DNA from: Clostridium_AT stratigraminis
GTDB taxonomy: Bacteria > Bacillota > Clostridia > Clostridiales > Clostridiaceae
Direction of reading: 5' to 3'
DNA: 64,000 nt
Assembly: GCF_045310675.1 (NCBI RefSeq)
Contig: NZ_JBJHZZ010000001.1
Location: forward strand, 186,001-250,000
The translations under genes were made by a program, and so were the position numbers. The notes beneath the pieces are model-generated. The model had not been told where the DNA came from, ran no database searches, and saw nothing but the letters and a program-made list of their open reading frames with translations. Positions within the stretch are counted from its first letter, which is position 1. Each line of letters begins with the position of its first letter. Shown here in pieces: positions 50,003 through 58,102 of the stretch.

Positions 50003-50452
50003 ATGGAAACATTAAATATATCTTTTAATATTAAGGGCCGCTGGGATGGTGACCGAAATGGCAGTGGTTTAATGACTACAAATGGCGTTCAAGTTCCTGT
50101 CTCTGCTCCTGCTGGTTTAGCTGGACCGGGTATAGGTTCAAGCCCTGAAGAATTACTCGTAACTTCTGCGGCAACATGCTATATAATTACATTAGCTTCT
50201 ATATTAAGAAAACGTGAAATTAATTATTCTCCTCTTGAAATTAATTCTGAAGCCATAGTGCAGAAAGAGGGAAATACACTTACTTTTAAAGAGATTATCC
50301 ATAGACCTGTTATAATTTTAAATGATGGAAATGAAGAGAAAAAGAAAATGGTGGAGCAGCTTGCTCAGCGGGCTGAAAAAGCATGTTTTATTGGTAGAAC
50401 ATTAAAACCAGGGGTTACTATTTCTGTTCAGCCTGAAATTCGATTTGCCTAA
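50003..50452 (+). CDS. OsmC/Ohr-family protein
   Basis: A 149-residue protein behind AAAGGTGGG. GIGSSPEELLVTSAATCYIITLASIL supplies the first catalytic Cys and AEKACFIGRTLKPG the second, as in OsmC-family thiol peroxidases that reduce organic hydroperoxides. The spacing is that of the SACOL1771-like subgroup. It would act in the cytosol in defence against peroxides, reasonable for an anaerobe. No operon partner is visible. Confidence 0.9.
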   Translation: METLNISFNIKGRWDGDRNGSGLMTTNGVQVPVSAPAGLAGPGIGSSPEELLVTSAATCYIITLASILRKREINYSPLEINSEAIVQKEGNTLTFKEIIHRPVIILNDGNEEKKKMVEQLAQRAEKACFIGRTLKPGVTISVQPEIRFA

Positions 50453-50655
50453 ACATTCCTTGGTTTTCGTTATATCCTTATTGTTTGCTGGTATATAGTT
50501 ATAGTTTTATTTTTTTATAGTTATATTTTCCTCTTATAAAGGATAAGTTAAATTATTCAGTATATAAGCCCTGAGTTCTGGCTAATAATAAACATAGGAT
50601 TTTAAGAAGAGGGAGAAAAAATCAGAGATTCTATACTGATTTGTTGATAAATAAT

Positions 50656-51678
50656 ATGTTTATACCAAAGAGAATTATTTTTGAAAAAGACGCGCTTGAA
50701 TATGATATGGCAAAAGAAATCCTTGATAAATTTAAAAATAATAAAAATATAGAAATTATAAATTTAAGCTCTAATAAATACAAAGAGCATATTCCAGGAG
50801 AGGATTTATTTTCGCAATATAGAGAAGGAAAAAGAACTTTAATTGTAGGTACTAAGAAAAGTTTAAAGTTTCAAGGCTGCAAGCCTTCAGCCCATTATCA
50901 GCTTCCTTTAGTGTCAGGCTGCATGGGCCAATGCGAGTATTGTTATTTAAATACACAACTTGGTGATAAACCTTTTATAAGAGTCCATGTTAATATAGAT
51001 GATATTCTTAAGCAGGCCGAAAAATATATGACAGAAAGACTTCCCGAAATAACTATATTTGAGGGCTCTGCCACTTCTGATCCCATACCACTGGAGCCCT
51101 ATACTCATTCCTTAGAGAAAGTTATTAAATTTTTTGGGGAAGCTGAGCAGGGCAGGTTTAGGTTTGTAACAAAATATAATGATGTAGACTCCTTGCTTAA
51201 TATAAAGCACAATGGGCATACGGAAATTAGATTCAGTATTAATACCTCAACCATTATAAATGAATATGAGCATATTACTGCTTCTCGTGACAAGAGAATT
51301 GAAGCAAGTATGAAGGTAGCGGAAGCAGGATATCCTACAGGCTTTTTGATTGCGCCTGTATTTATATATCCTAATTGGAAAGAAGAATACAGGGATTTGC
51401 TGCTTGAGTTAAGAAAGAAGCTGCCAGAGGCATTAAAGTATCCACTAACCTTTGAAGTTATATCCCACAGATATACAACTGTAGCTAAAAACAGAATACT
51501 TGAAATCTTTCCTGAAACTAAGCTTCCTATGAATGAAGAAGAACGAAAATTTAAATTTGGGCAGTTTGGATATGGTAAGTATGTTTATCCAAAGGAAAGC
51601 ATGGAGGAAATAAAGGAGTTTTTTAAGAAGAATATAGAAGAGCTGTTTACCAATAAGGAAATCAAGTATATTATATAA
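50656..51678 (+). CDS. splB: spore photoproduct lyase
   Basis: About 340 residues. The ATG giving MFIPKRIIFEKDALEY is the usual start of the family; a TTG at 50641 would add five residues. The radical-SAM motif is C-M-G-Q-C-E-Y-C with C89, C93 and C96, as in SplB. The downstream KFQGCKPSAHYQLPLVSGC, EGSATSDPIP and RFSINTSTIINEYEH blocks also match. The enzyme repairs the thymine dimer SP formed in UV-exposed spores, using SAM and a 4Fe-4S cluster, which shows that the host forms endospores. No clear ribosome binding site is seen near the start. Confidence 0.92.
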   Translation: MFIPKRIIFEKDALEYDMAKEILDKFKNNKNIEIINLSSNKYKEHIPGEDLFSQYREGKRTLIVGTKKSLKFQGCKPSAHYQLPLVSGCMGQCEYCYLNTQLGDKPFIRVHVNIDDILKQAEKYMTERLPEITIFEGSATSDPIPLEPYTHSLEKVIKFFGEAEQGRFRFVTKYNDVDSLLNIKHNGHTEIRFSINTSTIINEYEHITASRDKRIEASMKVAEAGYPTGFLIAPVFIYPNWKEEYRDLLLELRKKLPEALKYPLTFEVISHRYTTVAKNRILEIFPETKLPMNEEERKFKFGQFGYGKYVYPKESMEEIKEFFKKNIEELFTNKEIKYII

Positions 51679-51680
51679 CA

Positions 51681-51705
51681 AGGAGGTAACTTCCAGTTAC
51701 CTCCT
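51681..51705. terminator. hairpin after the splB gene
   Basis: AGGAGGTAACT pairs perfectly with AGTTACCTCCT around TCC. There is no immediate T-run on the plus strand, so termination efficiency is uncertain. It also borders the ABC-transporter relic on the other strand. Confidence 0.6.
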
Positions 51706-51706
51706 A

Positions 51707-52101
51707 TGACCTCCGAGGAGTTCCTTTTTTGATGCAGCACTTCTAGTTTAGCTTGTGTTTTAAATTGTATATCATACAAGTTTTTGTATACACCATTTTG
51801 TTCAAATAGTTCTTGATGAGCACCTCTCTCAACATTCCCTAATATCGGTACCATCTATTTTTATACTTCCCTCACAAACCTCATACAACCTTACAATTAA
51901 ATTTGTTATAGTAGTTTTTCCTGCTACGCTGGAACCAACTAAGGCAGCCATAGTGCCTGAACTTACAAAAAGGATATGTCCTCCAGAGCTTTTATAGTTC
52001 TATTGTAAGAAAAACCTACATGATTGAATTCAACACTCCCTGCTATAGGTTTCATAACTTCAGCATTAGGCTTATCTATAATAGCAAGGGTAATATTTGA
52101 C
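51707..52101 (-). pseudogene. relic of an ABC exporter ATPase domain
   Basis: Reading the minus strand, fragments of a MsbA-type nucleotide-binding domain remain in order: AIIDKPNAEVMKPIAGSVEF with NHVGFSYN, then after a frameshift MAALVGSSVAGKTTITNLIVRLYEVCEGSIKIDGTDIRE (Walker A), then in another frame VERGAHQELFEQNGVYKNLYDIQFKTQ, the C-terminal end. The region from the Q-loop through signature, Walker B and H-loop is deleted, and the membrane domain is missing altogether. The gene is clearly dead. Confidence 0.85.
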
Positions 52102-52200
52102 AAAGTTTGTTATTATTTAAGAGGAGCTCTAAAAAAGAGGAATTGACATAAAGATGCCGAATATTAGTTTGTAATGATTTGTATTTTAAGGGAGGATTTT

Positions 52201-53007
52201 ATGGAAGATAAAATGGAGAAGAGAAATCTTAGTTTTGGGATGAGAATAATAAATAGCGTTCAAGGAATAAAGCATTATCAGGATGTATTAAAAGAAAGTA
52301 CTGGGAAGGCAATATTATATTTGTTATTAATATCGCTGATTCTTGGATTTATTGGATCTATAAGAGGAGCTTTTGATGCAAATAAAGGTATATCAGAATT
52401 CATACAAATATTTAATGTTAATTGTCCAAATTTTGAACTTAAAAATGGTGAGTTAAGTGTTGATGGCAATATGCCAATAGTATTATCAGATGATCAAGAT
52501 AATTATATTGTTATAGATACAACTAATAACACTAATCCTGATATTTTAGATTCTCATAGCAAAGGTATTCTAGTACTAAAAGATAAAATGATTAATAAAA
52601 AGAACGAATTACAAACTCAAGTAACTGATTTCACATCATTTCAAGGATTTACACTTGATAAAAATACAATAAATAGGTTTTTACCTTATGTCAAAGCTGT
52701 TATACCATTTATTTTTATTGGAAATATAATTTGGTATTTCCTAGGAGGACTCCTAAGTTCTCTATTCTTAGCGCTATTTGCTCTTATAATCAATGGGATT
52801 TTTAAAGTTAAGTTGAAATATGGACAGTTATATAGCTTAAGTATTTATGCACTAACTACTCCACTTATTATAAACACAATCTTTAAAATTTTTAGTATAG
52901 AGCATTTTAGTTTTTATTGGTTAGCATATCATATTATAGCTTATATTTATATTGGCTTCGCACTTAACAAATTAAAAGATAATCAGAATTATATTGCGTT
53001 AAATTAA
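52201..53007 (+). CDS. DUF1189 family membrane protein
   Basis: About 268 residues starting at the ATG behind GGGAGGATTTT. One hydrophobic segment at about 36-53 precedes an extracellular domain of about 110 residues (FELKNGELSVDGNMPIVL... IVIDTTNN... GILVLKDKMINKK), followed by three or four helices between 165 and 255. This is the DUF1189 plan. Function is unknown; family members sit in the cytoplasmic membrane. A terminator follows after about 50 bases. Confidence 0.78.
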   Translation: MEDKMEKRNLSFGMRIINSVQGIKHYQDVLKESTGKAILYLLLISLILGFIGSIRGAFDANKGISEFIQIFNVNCPNFELKNGELSVDGNMPIVLSDDQDNYIVIDTTNNTNPDILDSHSKGILVLKDKMINKKNELQTQVTDFTSFQGFTLDKNTINRFLPYVKAVIPFIFIGNIIWYFLGGLLSSLFLALFALIINGIFKVKLKYGQLYSLSIYALTTPLIINTIFKIFSIEHFSFYWLAYHIIAYIYIGFALNKLKDNQNYIALN

Positions 53008-53055
53008 GAAGATAAAGTAAATAGAATAATCAAGAAGCTCAACACTTTAATTTAT

Positions 53056-53088
53056 AAAGAATCTCTGTAGGATGGGGATTCTTTTATT
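53056..53088 (+). terminator. rho-independent terminator
   Basis: AAAGAATC(T)C pairs with GGGATTCTTT around a 9-base loop and continues into TATTTA. Confidence 0.7.
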
Positions 53089-53187
53089 TAATTGAATATA
53101 TTAAGTGGAGCAGAGGATATTTACACAATATGTTATAATTTAAGAGATAAATAACAGCTTTTAAATATTTAAAAATGGGGGGATACC

Positions 53188-53730
53188 ATGATAAAACTAG
53201 AGCCATTACATAAGGAAGATTTTAAAAAGATTGTTCAGTGGAATGAGGGACATTCTGCAGAATTTTTACTTCAATGGGCTGGACCTTTTTATGAATACCC
53301 GCTAACTGAGGAACAAATTGAAAGATATTTTGAAAACTATGTTCTTAAAGAAAAAGATACCCTTTATGTCTATAAGATAATTAGCCTTGAAACCAATGAA
53401 ATGATAGGGACTATCGAGCTATATCAAAAAGATCCTATAAATAAAATTGGACGAATAGGTAGGTTTTTAATTGGAGATGAAAATCACAGAGGTAAAGGAG
53501 CAGGTAAAGAAGCTTTAAAGGAAGCTATAAGAATTGGCTTTGAAAAGCTGAAGCTGAATAAGATAACTCTAGGTGTTTTTGATTTTAATATTAGTGCAAT
53601 AAAATGCTATGAAAGTGTTGGATTTGCAATAGAAGAACTTAAAGAAAATTTCAGGAAAATAGGAGACAGTTATTGGAATCTATATGATATGGGTATAACT
53701 AAAGAGAAATGGGAAGAAATATATAAATAA
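53188..53730 (+). CDS. GNAT-family N-acetyltransferase, RimJ/RimL-like
   Basis: A 180-residue acetyltransferase behind TGGGGGG. The acetyl-CoA-binding motif A is in IGRFLIGDENHRGKGAGKEALKEA (RGKGAG), followed by NKITLGVFDFNISAIKCYESVGF (motif B), as in RimJ/RimL-type enzymes that modify protein N-termini or small amines. The substrate cannot be deduced. It stands alone. Confidence 0.9.
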   Translation: MIKLEPLHKEDFKKIVQWNEGHSAEFLLQWAGPFYEYPLTEEQIERYFENYVLKEKDTLYVYKIISLETNEMIGTIELYQKDPINKIGRIGRFLIGDENHRGKGAGKEALKEAIRIGFEKLKLNKITLGVFDFNISAIKCYESVGFAIEELKENFRKIGDSYWNLYDMGITKEKWEEIYK

Positions 53731-53879
53731 ATAATAAAGATGTATAGAAATTATGTTCTAAAATTAATTTGTACTAGTCATAATATTTATCTATTATATA
53801 TTTAGTACAGAAACCTAAAAGAAGGATTTAATAATGTTTGAGTAATACTATATGTCATTAAATTTTCTAGGAGAAAGCT

Positions 53880-54263
53880 ATGAATTACAGTGAAGTAGAA
53901 GACATATTTTGTTTAACCGAAGATAGAAAATATAAGTATTTTTTTAATAAAGTAGCAGAGTCTGAGCAGGTTTGTGGCTTGAAGGATAAAAACGGCTTTA
54001 TAACTACTAAGGATGAGAAAGGGAGAACAGCCATGCCTTTATGGCCTTCTTATGACTTTGCAAAGTATTGCCAAGAAAATCAGTGGAAAGAGACTCAAAT
54101 AGAAGCTATTGATCTCTATGAGCTTTTGGAATACTGGCTTGATGGAATGAAGAAAGATGGCTGTAGGGTACTTGTATTTGCTGATACTGGCGGTGGAGGA
54201 ATATCTGTTGATGCTTTAGAATTAAAAGATGAGCTGCAGCATTTTTTAAGTACTAATAGTTAA
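53880..54263 (+). CDS. DUF2750 family protein
   Basis: A 127-residue soluble protein after CTAGGAGAAAGCT. The pattern matches DUF2750: an N-terminal helix around YKYFFNKVAESEQVCGL, the block MPLWPSYDFAKYCQENQWKE, then IDLYELLEYWLDGMKKDGCRVLVF and a Gly-rich loop (DTGGGGISVDALELKDEL). Its role is unknown. The gene is followed by a short unrelated open frame. Confidence 0.75.
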   Translation: MNYSEVEDIFCLTEDRKYKYFFNKVAESEQVCGLKDKNGFITTKDEKGRTAMPLWPSYDFAKYCQENQWKETQIEAIDLYELLEYWLDGMKKDGCRVLVFADTGGGGISVDALELKDELQHFLSTNS

Positions 54264-54274
54264 GACAGAATGCA

Positions 54275-54403
54275 ATGACTGCGGATAGACCATACAGAAA
54301 GGGATTTCCGCCCCTGGTAGCTGTAGATGAAGTAATAAGCCTAAAAGGAAAATATTATGATGAAGAGTTTTCACTTTTTACCCGAACATTTTTTGTGATA
54401 TAA
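54275..54403 (+). pseudogene. short open frame, possible C-terminal gene fragment
   Basis: Forty-two codons read MTADRPYRKGFPPLVAVDEV then ISLKGKYYDEEFSLFTRTFFVI. The composition is protein-like (not low complexity) but no ribosome binding site precedes the ATG, so it may be the end of a lost gene or a small unknown gene. No family was recognised. Confidence 0.25.
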
Positions 54404-54434
54404 TAAAAAAAAATCACATAAGCGAGGATGTATT

Positions 54435-54785
54435 ATGACCAAACATAATATCTATACAATGAGTGTAGCAAGTGTCTATCCCCTTTATGTTACAAAGGTA
54501 GAGAGAAAAGGACGTACAAAAACAGAAGTCGATGAAATCATCCGTTGGTTGACAGGATATAGTGAGGAAGAGTTAGAAGCAGAGCTGGAAAAACAGACAG
54601 ACTTTCAGACCTTCTTTAAGGAAGCTCCAAAGCTGAATCCTTTGCGTTCTTTGATTAAAGGTGTGGTCTGCGGTGTCCGAGTGGAAGACATTGAAGAACC
54701 AACTATGCAAGAAATTCGCTATTTGGATAAGCTGATAGATGAGTTAGCAAAGGGAAAAGCTATGGATAAGATTTTGCGGAAATAA
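54435..54785 (+). CDS. DUF2200 family protein
   Basis: A 116-residue protein. IYTMSVASVYPLYVTKVERKG and EVDEIIRWLTGYSEEELEAEL are the hallmark of DUF2200, a small helical family found widely in Firmicutes and often called a hypothetical cytosolic protein. AGCGAGGATG lies before the ATG. Base composition is slightly richer in G+C than the surroundings. A terminator follows. Confidence 0.85.
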   Translation: MTKHNIYTMSVASVYPLYVTKVERKGRTKTEVDEIIRWLTGYSEEELEAELEKQTDFQTFFKEAPKLNPLRSLIKGVVCGVRVEDIEEPTMQEIRYLDKLIDELAKGKAMDKILRK

Positions 54786-54801
54786 TAATTAAATTAAAGA
54801 G

Positions 54802-54842
54802 TACAACTTGCAAGTATTATTCTGCAGAGTTGTATTTTTTTG
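54802..54842 (+). terminator. rho-independent terminator
   Basis: TACAACT pairs with AGTTGTA around a 19-base loop (which can extend pairing) and is followed by a long T-run. Confidence 0.65.
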
Positions 54843-54845
54843 TTT

Positions 54846-54936
54846 CTAATATTCAATTAATCCCTTCTCGGTGCTAATTAAAGTGTTAATCTTTTCCTTA
54901 AGCTTATTAAGTTTTGCAAGTGCATATTCCCTTAAA
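54846..54936 (-). pseudogene. possible C-terminal gene remnant
   Basis: The minus strand reads LREYALAKLNKLKEKINTLI followed by STEKGLIEY and a stop, a helical, protein-like end of about 29 residues without a start or ribosome binding site. It may be the tail of a lost gene; no family was recognised. The rest of the stretch 54937-55063 shows nothing besides the leader of the mutase gene. Confidence 0.2.
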
Positions 54937-55063
54937 TTCTTTTACCTTTTTCACATAACACTTACAATTATTTGTAATTGTGATAAATAAAGTATATAAT
55001 ATTAGATAAAATAATAAAAGAACAATTATTATTAATAAAGGCTAAAGAACTGAGGTGGTATTA

Positions 55064-56581
55064 ATGACAGATAAGCTGTATCAATTGCAAAATGGTACTG
55101 ATATTAGGGGAATTGCAATTGGACAACCAGATTTTAAGGTTAATTTGACTAATGAGGCCATAAACGCAATTGCCTGCGCTTTTGCAGTTTGGTTAAGAAG
55201 CAAAAAAGAAATTAAAACTGGGAGTATTAAGATTGCTGTGGGGATGGATTCAAGGCTTACTGGTGAGAGCATAAAATCATTAGTTATAAGTGTAATAACC
55301 AGTCTAGGCTATGAGGTATATGACTGCGGTATGTGCACTACACCGGCAATGTTCATGACCACAATACTTAAAGACTACAAATGTCATGGAGCCATAATGA
55401 TTACAGCCAGCCATCTGCCATACTACTATAATGGGTTCAAGTTTTTCACAGAAGACGGTGGCTGCGAAAAGGAAGATATAAAGAATATATTAGCTATTGC
55501 CTGTAAACAAGACTTTAAGTACTCAGATATAAAAGGGAAAGTTTCTAAAGTTGATTTTATTGAAGAATACTCAAATTTACTAATAAATTTAATCCGCAAA
55601 GGAATTAAATCCAATATTAATTATGATAAGCCGCTGTTGGGTTTTAAAATTGTTATTGATGCCGGTAACGGAGCAGGTGGATTTTTTGCCAATAAAGTTT
55701 TAAATAACTTGGGAGCAGATACTGAAGGAAGTCAATTTATTGAGCCAGATGGCAGATTTCCTAATCACATTCCCAATCCTGAAAATAAAGAAGCCATGGA
55801 GTCACTGCGTAATGCTGTACTAAAACATAATGCAGATTTAGGAATAATTTTTGATACAGATGTTGATAGAGTGGCTATTGTTGGTTCAAATGGAATTCAA
55901 ATTAACCGTAATTCATTGATAGCTTTAATCTCTGCTATTGTCTTAGAGGAACATCCTAACTCAGTAATTGTAACTGATTCAGTAACTTCAACTGGACTTA
56001 AAGAGTTTATAGAGACAAAACTAGGTGGAATTCACCATAGGTTTAAGAGGGGGTATAAAAACGTTATAAATGAAGCAATTAAGCTTAATAAAGAAGGCAC
56101 AGAATGTTATTTAGCAATTGAGACTTCAGGACATGCTTCACTAAAAGAAAACTACTTTTTGGATGATGGTGCATATCTAGTTGCGAAAATATTAATCAAG
56201 ATGGCAAAGCTGCATCAAGAGGGAAAAACTATACAAAGTCTCATAGAAGATTTAAAAGTGCCTTCTGAGAGTTCTGAATATAGGATGAAAATCTTGGATG
56301 ATAATTTTAAGGAATATGGTTCAGTTATATTAAACGAGTTAAAGGAACTTATAAGAAAGGAAAATGGATGGAGTCTAGTGCCTGATAACTATGAAGGAAT
56401 AAGAGTGGTATGTAATACTGAAAATAGCAGTGGATGGTTTTTGCTAAGATTGTCATTACATGAGCCAATGCTGCCACTTAACGTTGAATCAGATGTAAGG
56501 GGTGGAGTTCAGGCAATCTTAGGTAAATTAATACCATTTTTAAAAACTTATGATAAGTTAGATCAAAGCTGCTTAAGATAA
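55064..56581 (+). CDS. phosphoglucomutase/phosphomannomutase family enzyme
   Basis: A 505-residue alpha-D-phosphohexomutase. The ATG at 55064 follows CTGAGGTGG; a GTG at 55055 is too close to it. The phosphoserine loop is TASHLP (Ser116; usually TASHNP), the metal site DTDVDR (264-269; usually DGDGDR), the sugar-binding loop ETSGH, and the C-terminal phosphate-binding RVVCNTENSSGWFLLRLS. This is the longer type similar to plant-like or archaeal phosphomannomutase; it interconverts hexose 1- and 6-phosphates. Specificity is not settled by sequence. The gene is monocistronic and followed by a strong terminator. Confidence 0.9.
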   Translation: MTDKLYQLQNGTDIRGIAIGQPDFKVNLTNEAINAIACAFAVWLRSKKEIKTGSIKIAVGMDSRLTGESIKSLVISVITSLGYEVYDCGMCTTPAMFMTTILKDYKCHGAIMITASHLPYYYNGFKFFTEDGGCEKEDIKNILAIACKQDFKYSDIKGKVSKVDFIEEYSNLLINLIRKGIKSNINYDKPLLGFKIVIDAGNGAGGFFANKVLNNLGADTEGSQFIEPDGRFPNHIPNPENKEAMESLRNAVLKHNADLGIIFDTDVDRVAIVGSNGIQINRNSLIALISAIVLEEHPNSVIVTDSVTSTGLKEFIETKLGGIHHRFKRGYKNVINEAIKLNKEGTECYLAIETSGHASLKENYFLDDGAYLVAKILIKMAKLHQEGKTIQSLIEDLKVPSESSEYRMKILDDNFKEYGSVILNELKELIRKENGWSLVPDNYEGIRVVCNTENSSGWFLLRLSLHEPMLPLNVESDVRGGVQAILGKLIPFLKTYDKLDQSCLR

Positions 56582-56585
56582 ATAG

Positions 56586-56624
56586 AATGTGCTACCTAGC
56601 TTTTTTTAGGCAGCACATTTTTTA
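56586..56624. terminator. bidirectional rho-independent terminator
   Basis: AATGTGCTACCT pairs with AGGCAGCACATT around about 10 bases (one G-T pair); T-runs are on both sides. It serves the mutase gene and the convergent MFS gene, whose stop overlaps it. Confidence 0.8.
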
Positions 56625-57821
56625 ACGTCCAGAGGTTATATTTATTTTAGTTGACGAAAGTATTTTCAAAAGTATAAGAGCCAGGATAATAAAACATACT
56701 ATAATGCCAACCACACCATTCCATCCATATAACGTAAAGAAGGTCCCGCCAGCAGTACCGCCTATACTTGAGCCTACATAATAAAAGAAGAGATAAAGTG
56801 AAGCAGCCTGTGCCTTGTCATGGGATGCAAGACGTCCAACAAGGCTGCTGGCGATAGAATGGCCGCCGAAGAATCCAAAGGTTAATAGAGCAACGCCTAC
56901 AATTTTTAGTATCAGGCTTATGCTCAGTGTTATTGTAATGCCAATAAACATAATAAAAAGAGCACTAAAGAGTATCTTTTGCTGACCATGCTTGTCTGCC
57001 ATACGCCCCATCCAAGTAGAACTAAAGGTTCCCATAAGATAGAGTATGAAAATAAAGCTTACAAGTGTCTGGCTCATTGAATAGGGCGGAGCAATCAATT
57101 GAAAGCCTATATAATTGTATAACGTAACAAAACTTCCGAGTAGTAGAAATCCAATGCCAAAAAGACATAATAGGCTTGGATTTTTTAGATGATTAAACAA
57201 AGATTTGTATAAGTTCTTTATCTCTAAAGTACGGGGCTTAAAATGTTTTGATTTAGGAAGCTCAATTACGAATATTATGCTTGTAACAATGCTTAATACA
57301 CCTACACTTATAAGAGCAATACGCCAATTAAAAATATCAGTAACAATCCCAATGATAATACGCCCAAACATTCCACCTAGAGAATTTCCACTAATGTATA
57401 TGCCCATTGCTGTTCCAAGGCTCTTTTCCTCAATTTCTTCACTTAGATATGCCATGGCAATAGCAGATAAGCCCGATAAAACAAAACCTTGCAGTATACG
57501 TAGCGCCAAAAGAACGTGAAAATTTGGAGCAAATCCAGTAAGTACTGCCAAGATAGATGCCGAAAACATTGAAAAGGTCATTATTGGTTTTCGACCTAAT
57601 GCCTCTGATAAAGATCCAACTATAAGCAGACTTACTGCTAGTGTAATTGTTGCAGTTGAAAGAGAAAGGCTGGAGACTGCAGGTGTAATGTGAAATTCCT
57701 TGGCAAGATAGGGAAGCAGTGGTTGTGTGCTGTATAAAATTGCAAAGGTGCTGAAGCCACCTGCAAATAATGCAATGTTAGTTTTTTTAAAATCTTTTGA
57801 ACCTTTCTGAATATAACTCAT
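56622..57821 (-). CDS. MFS transporter, DHA1-like
   Basis: A 399-residue protein with twelve predicted membrane helices. Motif A in loop 2-3 is GSLSEALGRKPIM, and helix 5 carries the GNSLGGMFGR stretch of drug/proton antiporters. The style matches YnfM-like or arabinose-efflux-type permeases (DHA1), which export drugs or metabolites by proton antiport. No regulator gene is adjacent. Start ATG has a weak ribosome binding site. Confidence 0.88.
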   Translation of the reverse strand: MSYIQKGSKDFKKTNIALFAGGFSTFAILYSTQPLLPYLAKEFHITPAVSSLSLSTATITLAVSLLIVGSLSEALGRKPIMTFSMFSASILAVLTGFAPNFHVLLALRILQGFVLSGLSAIAMAYLSEEIEEKSLGTAMGIYISGNSLGGMFGRIIIGIVTDIFNWRIALISVGVLSIVTSIIFVIELPKSKHFKPRTLEIKNLYKSLFNHLKNPSLLCLFGIGFLLLGSFVTLYNYIGFQLIAPPYSMSQTLVSFIFILYLMGTFSSTWMGRMADKHGQQKILFSALFIMFIGITITLSISLILKIVGVALLTFGFFGGHSIASSLVGRLASHDKAQAASLYLFFYYVGSSIGGTAGGTFFTLYGWNGVVGIIVCFIILALILLKILSSTKINITSGR

Positions 57822-58102
57822 AAGTATAATTAAGCCTCGATTCTGTAAAATTAATTGTAGCTTTACTTCATTTAATTAAATACAATTTTACATTAGTCTT
57901 TTTTACTCATTAAGTCAAATTAGATATATACACTCCACAGAGCATTTGTTGGATAAATTATTAAAGAACGCCCTATATAAGTCTTCTAAATTAAATTTCA
58001 TTTAAGTAAATTAAAATCAAATCCAGAATTTTTTTATTTACATAATAAAAGACTTGTATGGAGAAACTTACTATGTATAAAAACATAAGGAGTGAATAAA
58101 TA

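Noticed and set aside
54275..54403. Treating the 42-codon frame as a confident gene
   Set aside because: It has no ribosome binding site and no known relatives; it is kept only as a low-confidence fragment.
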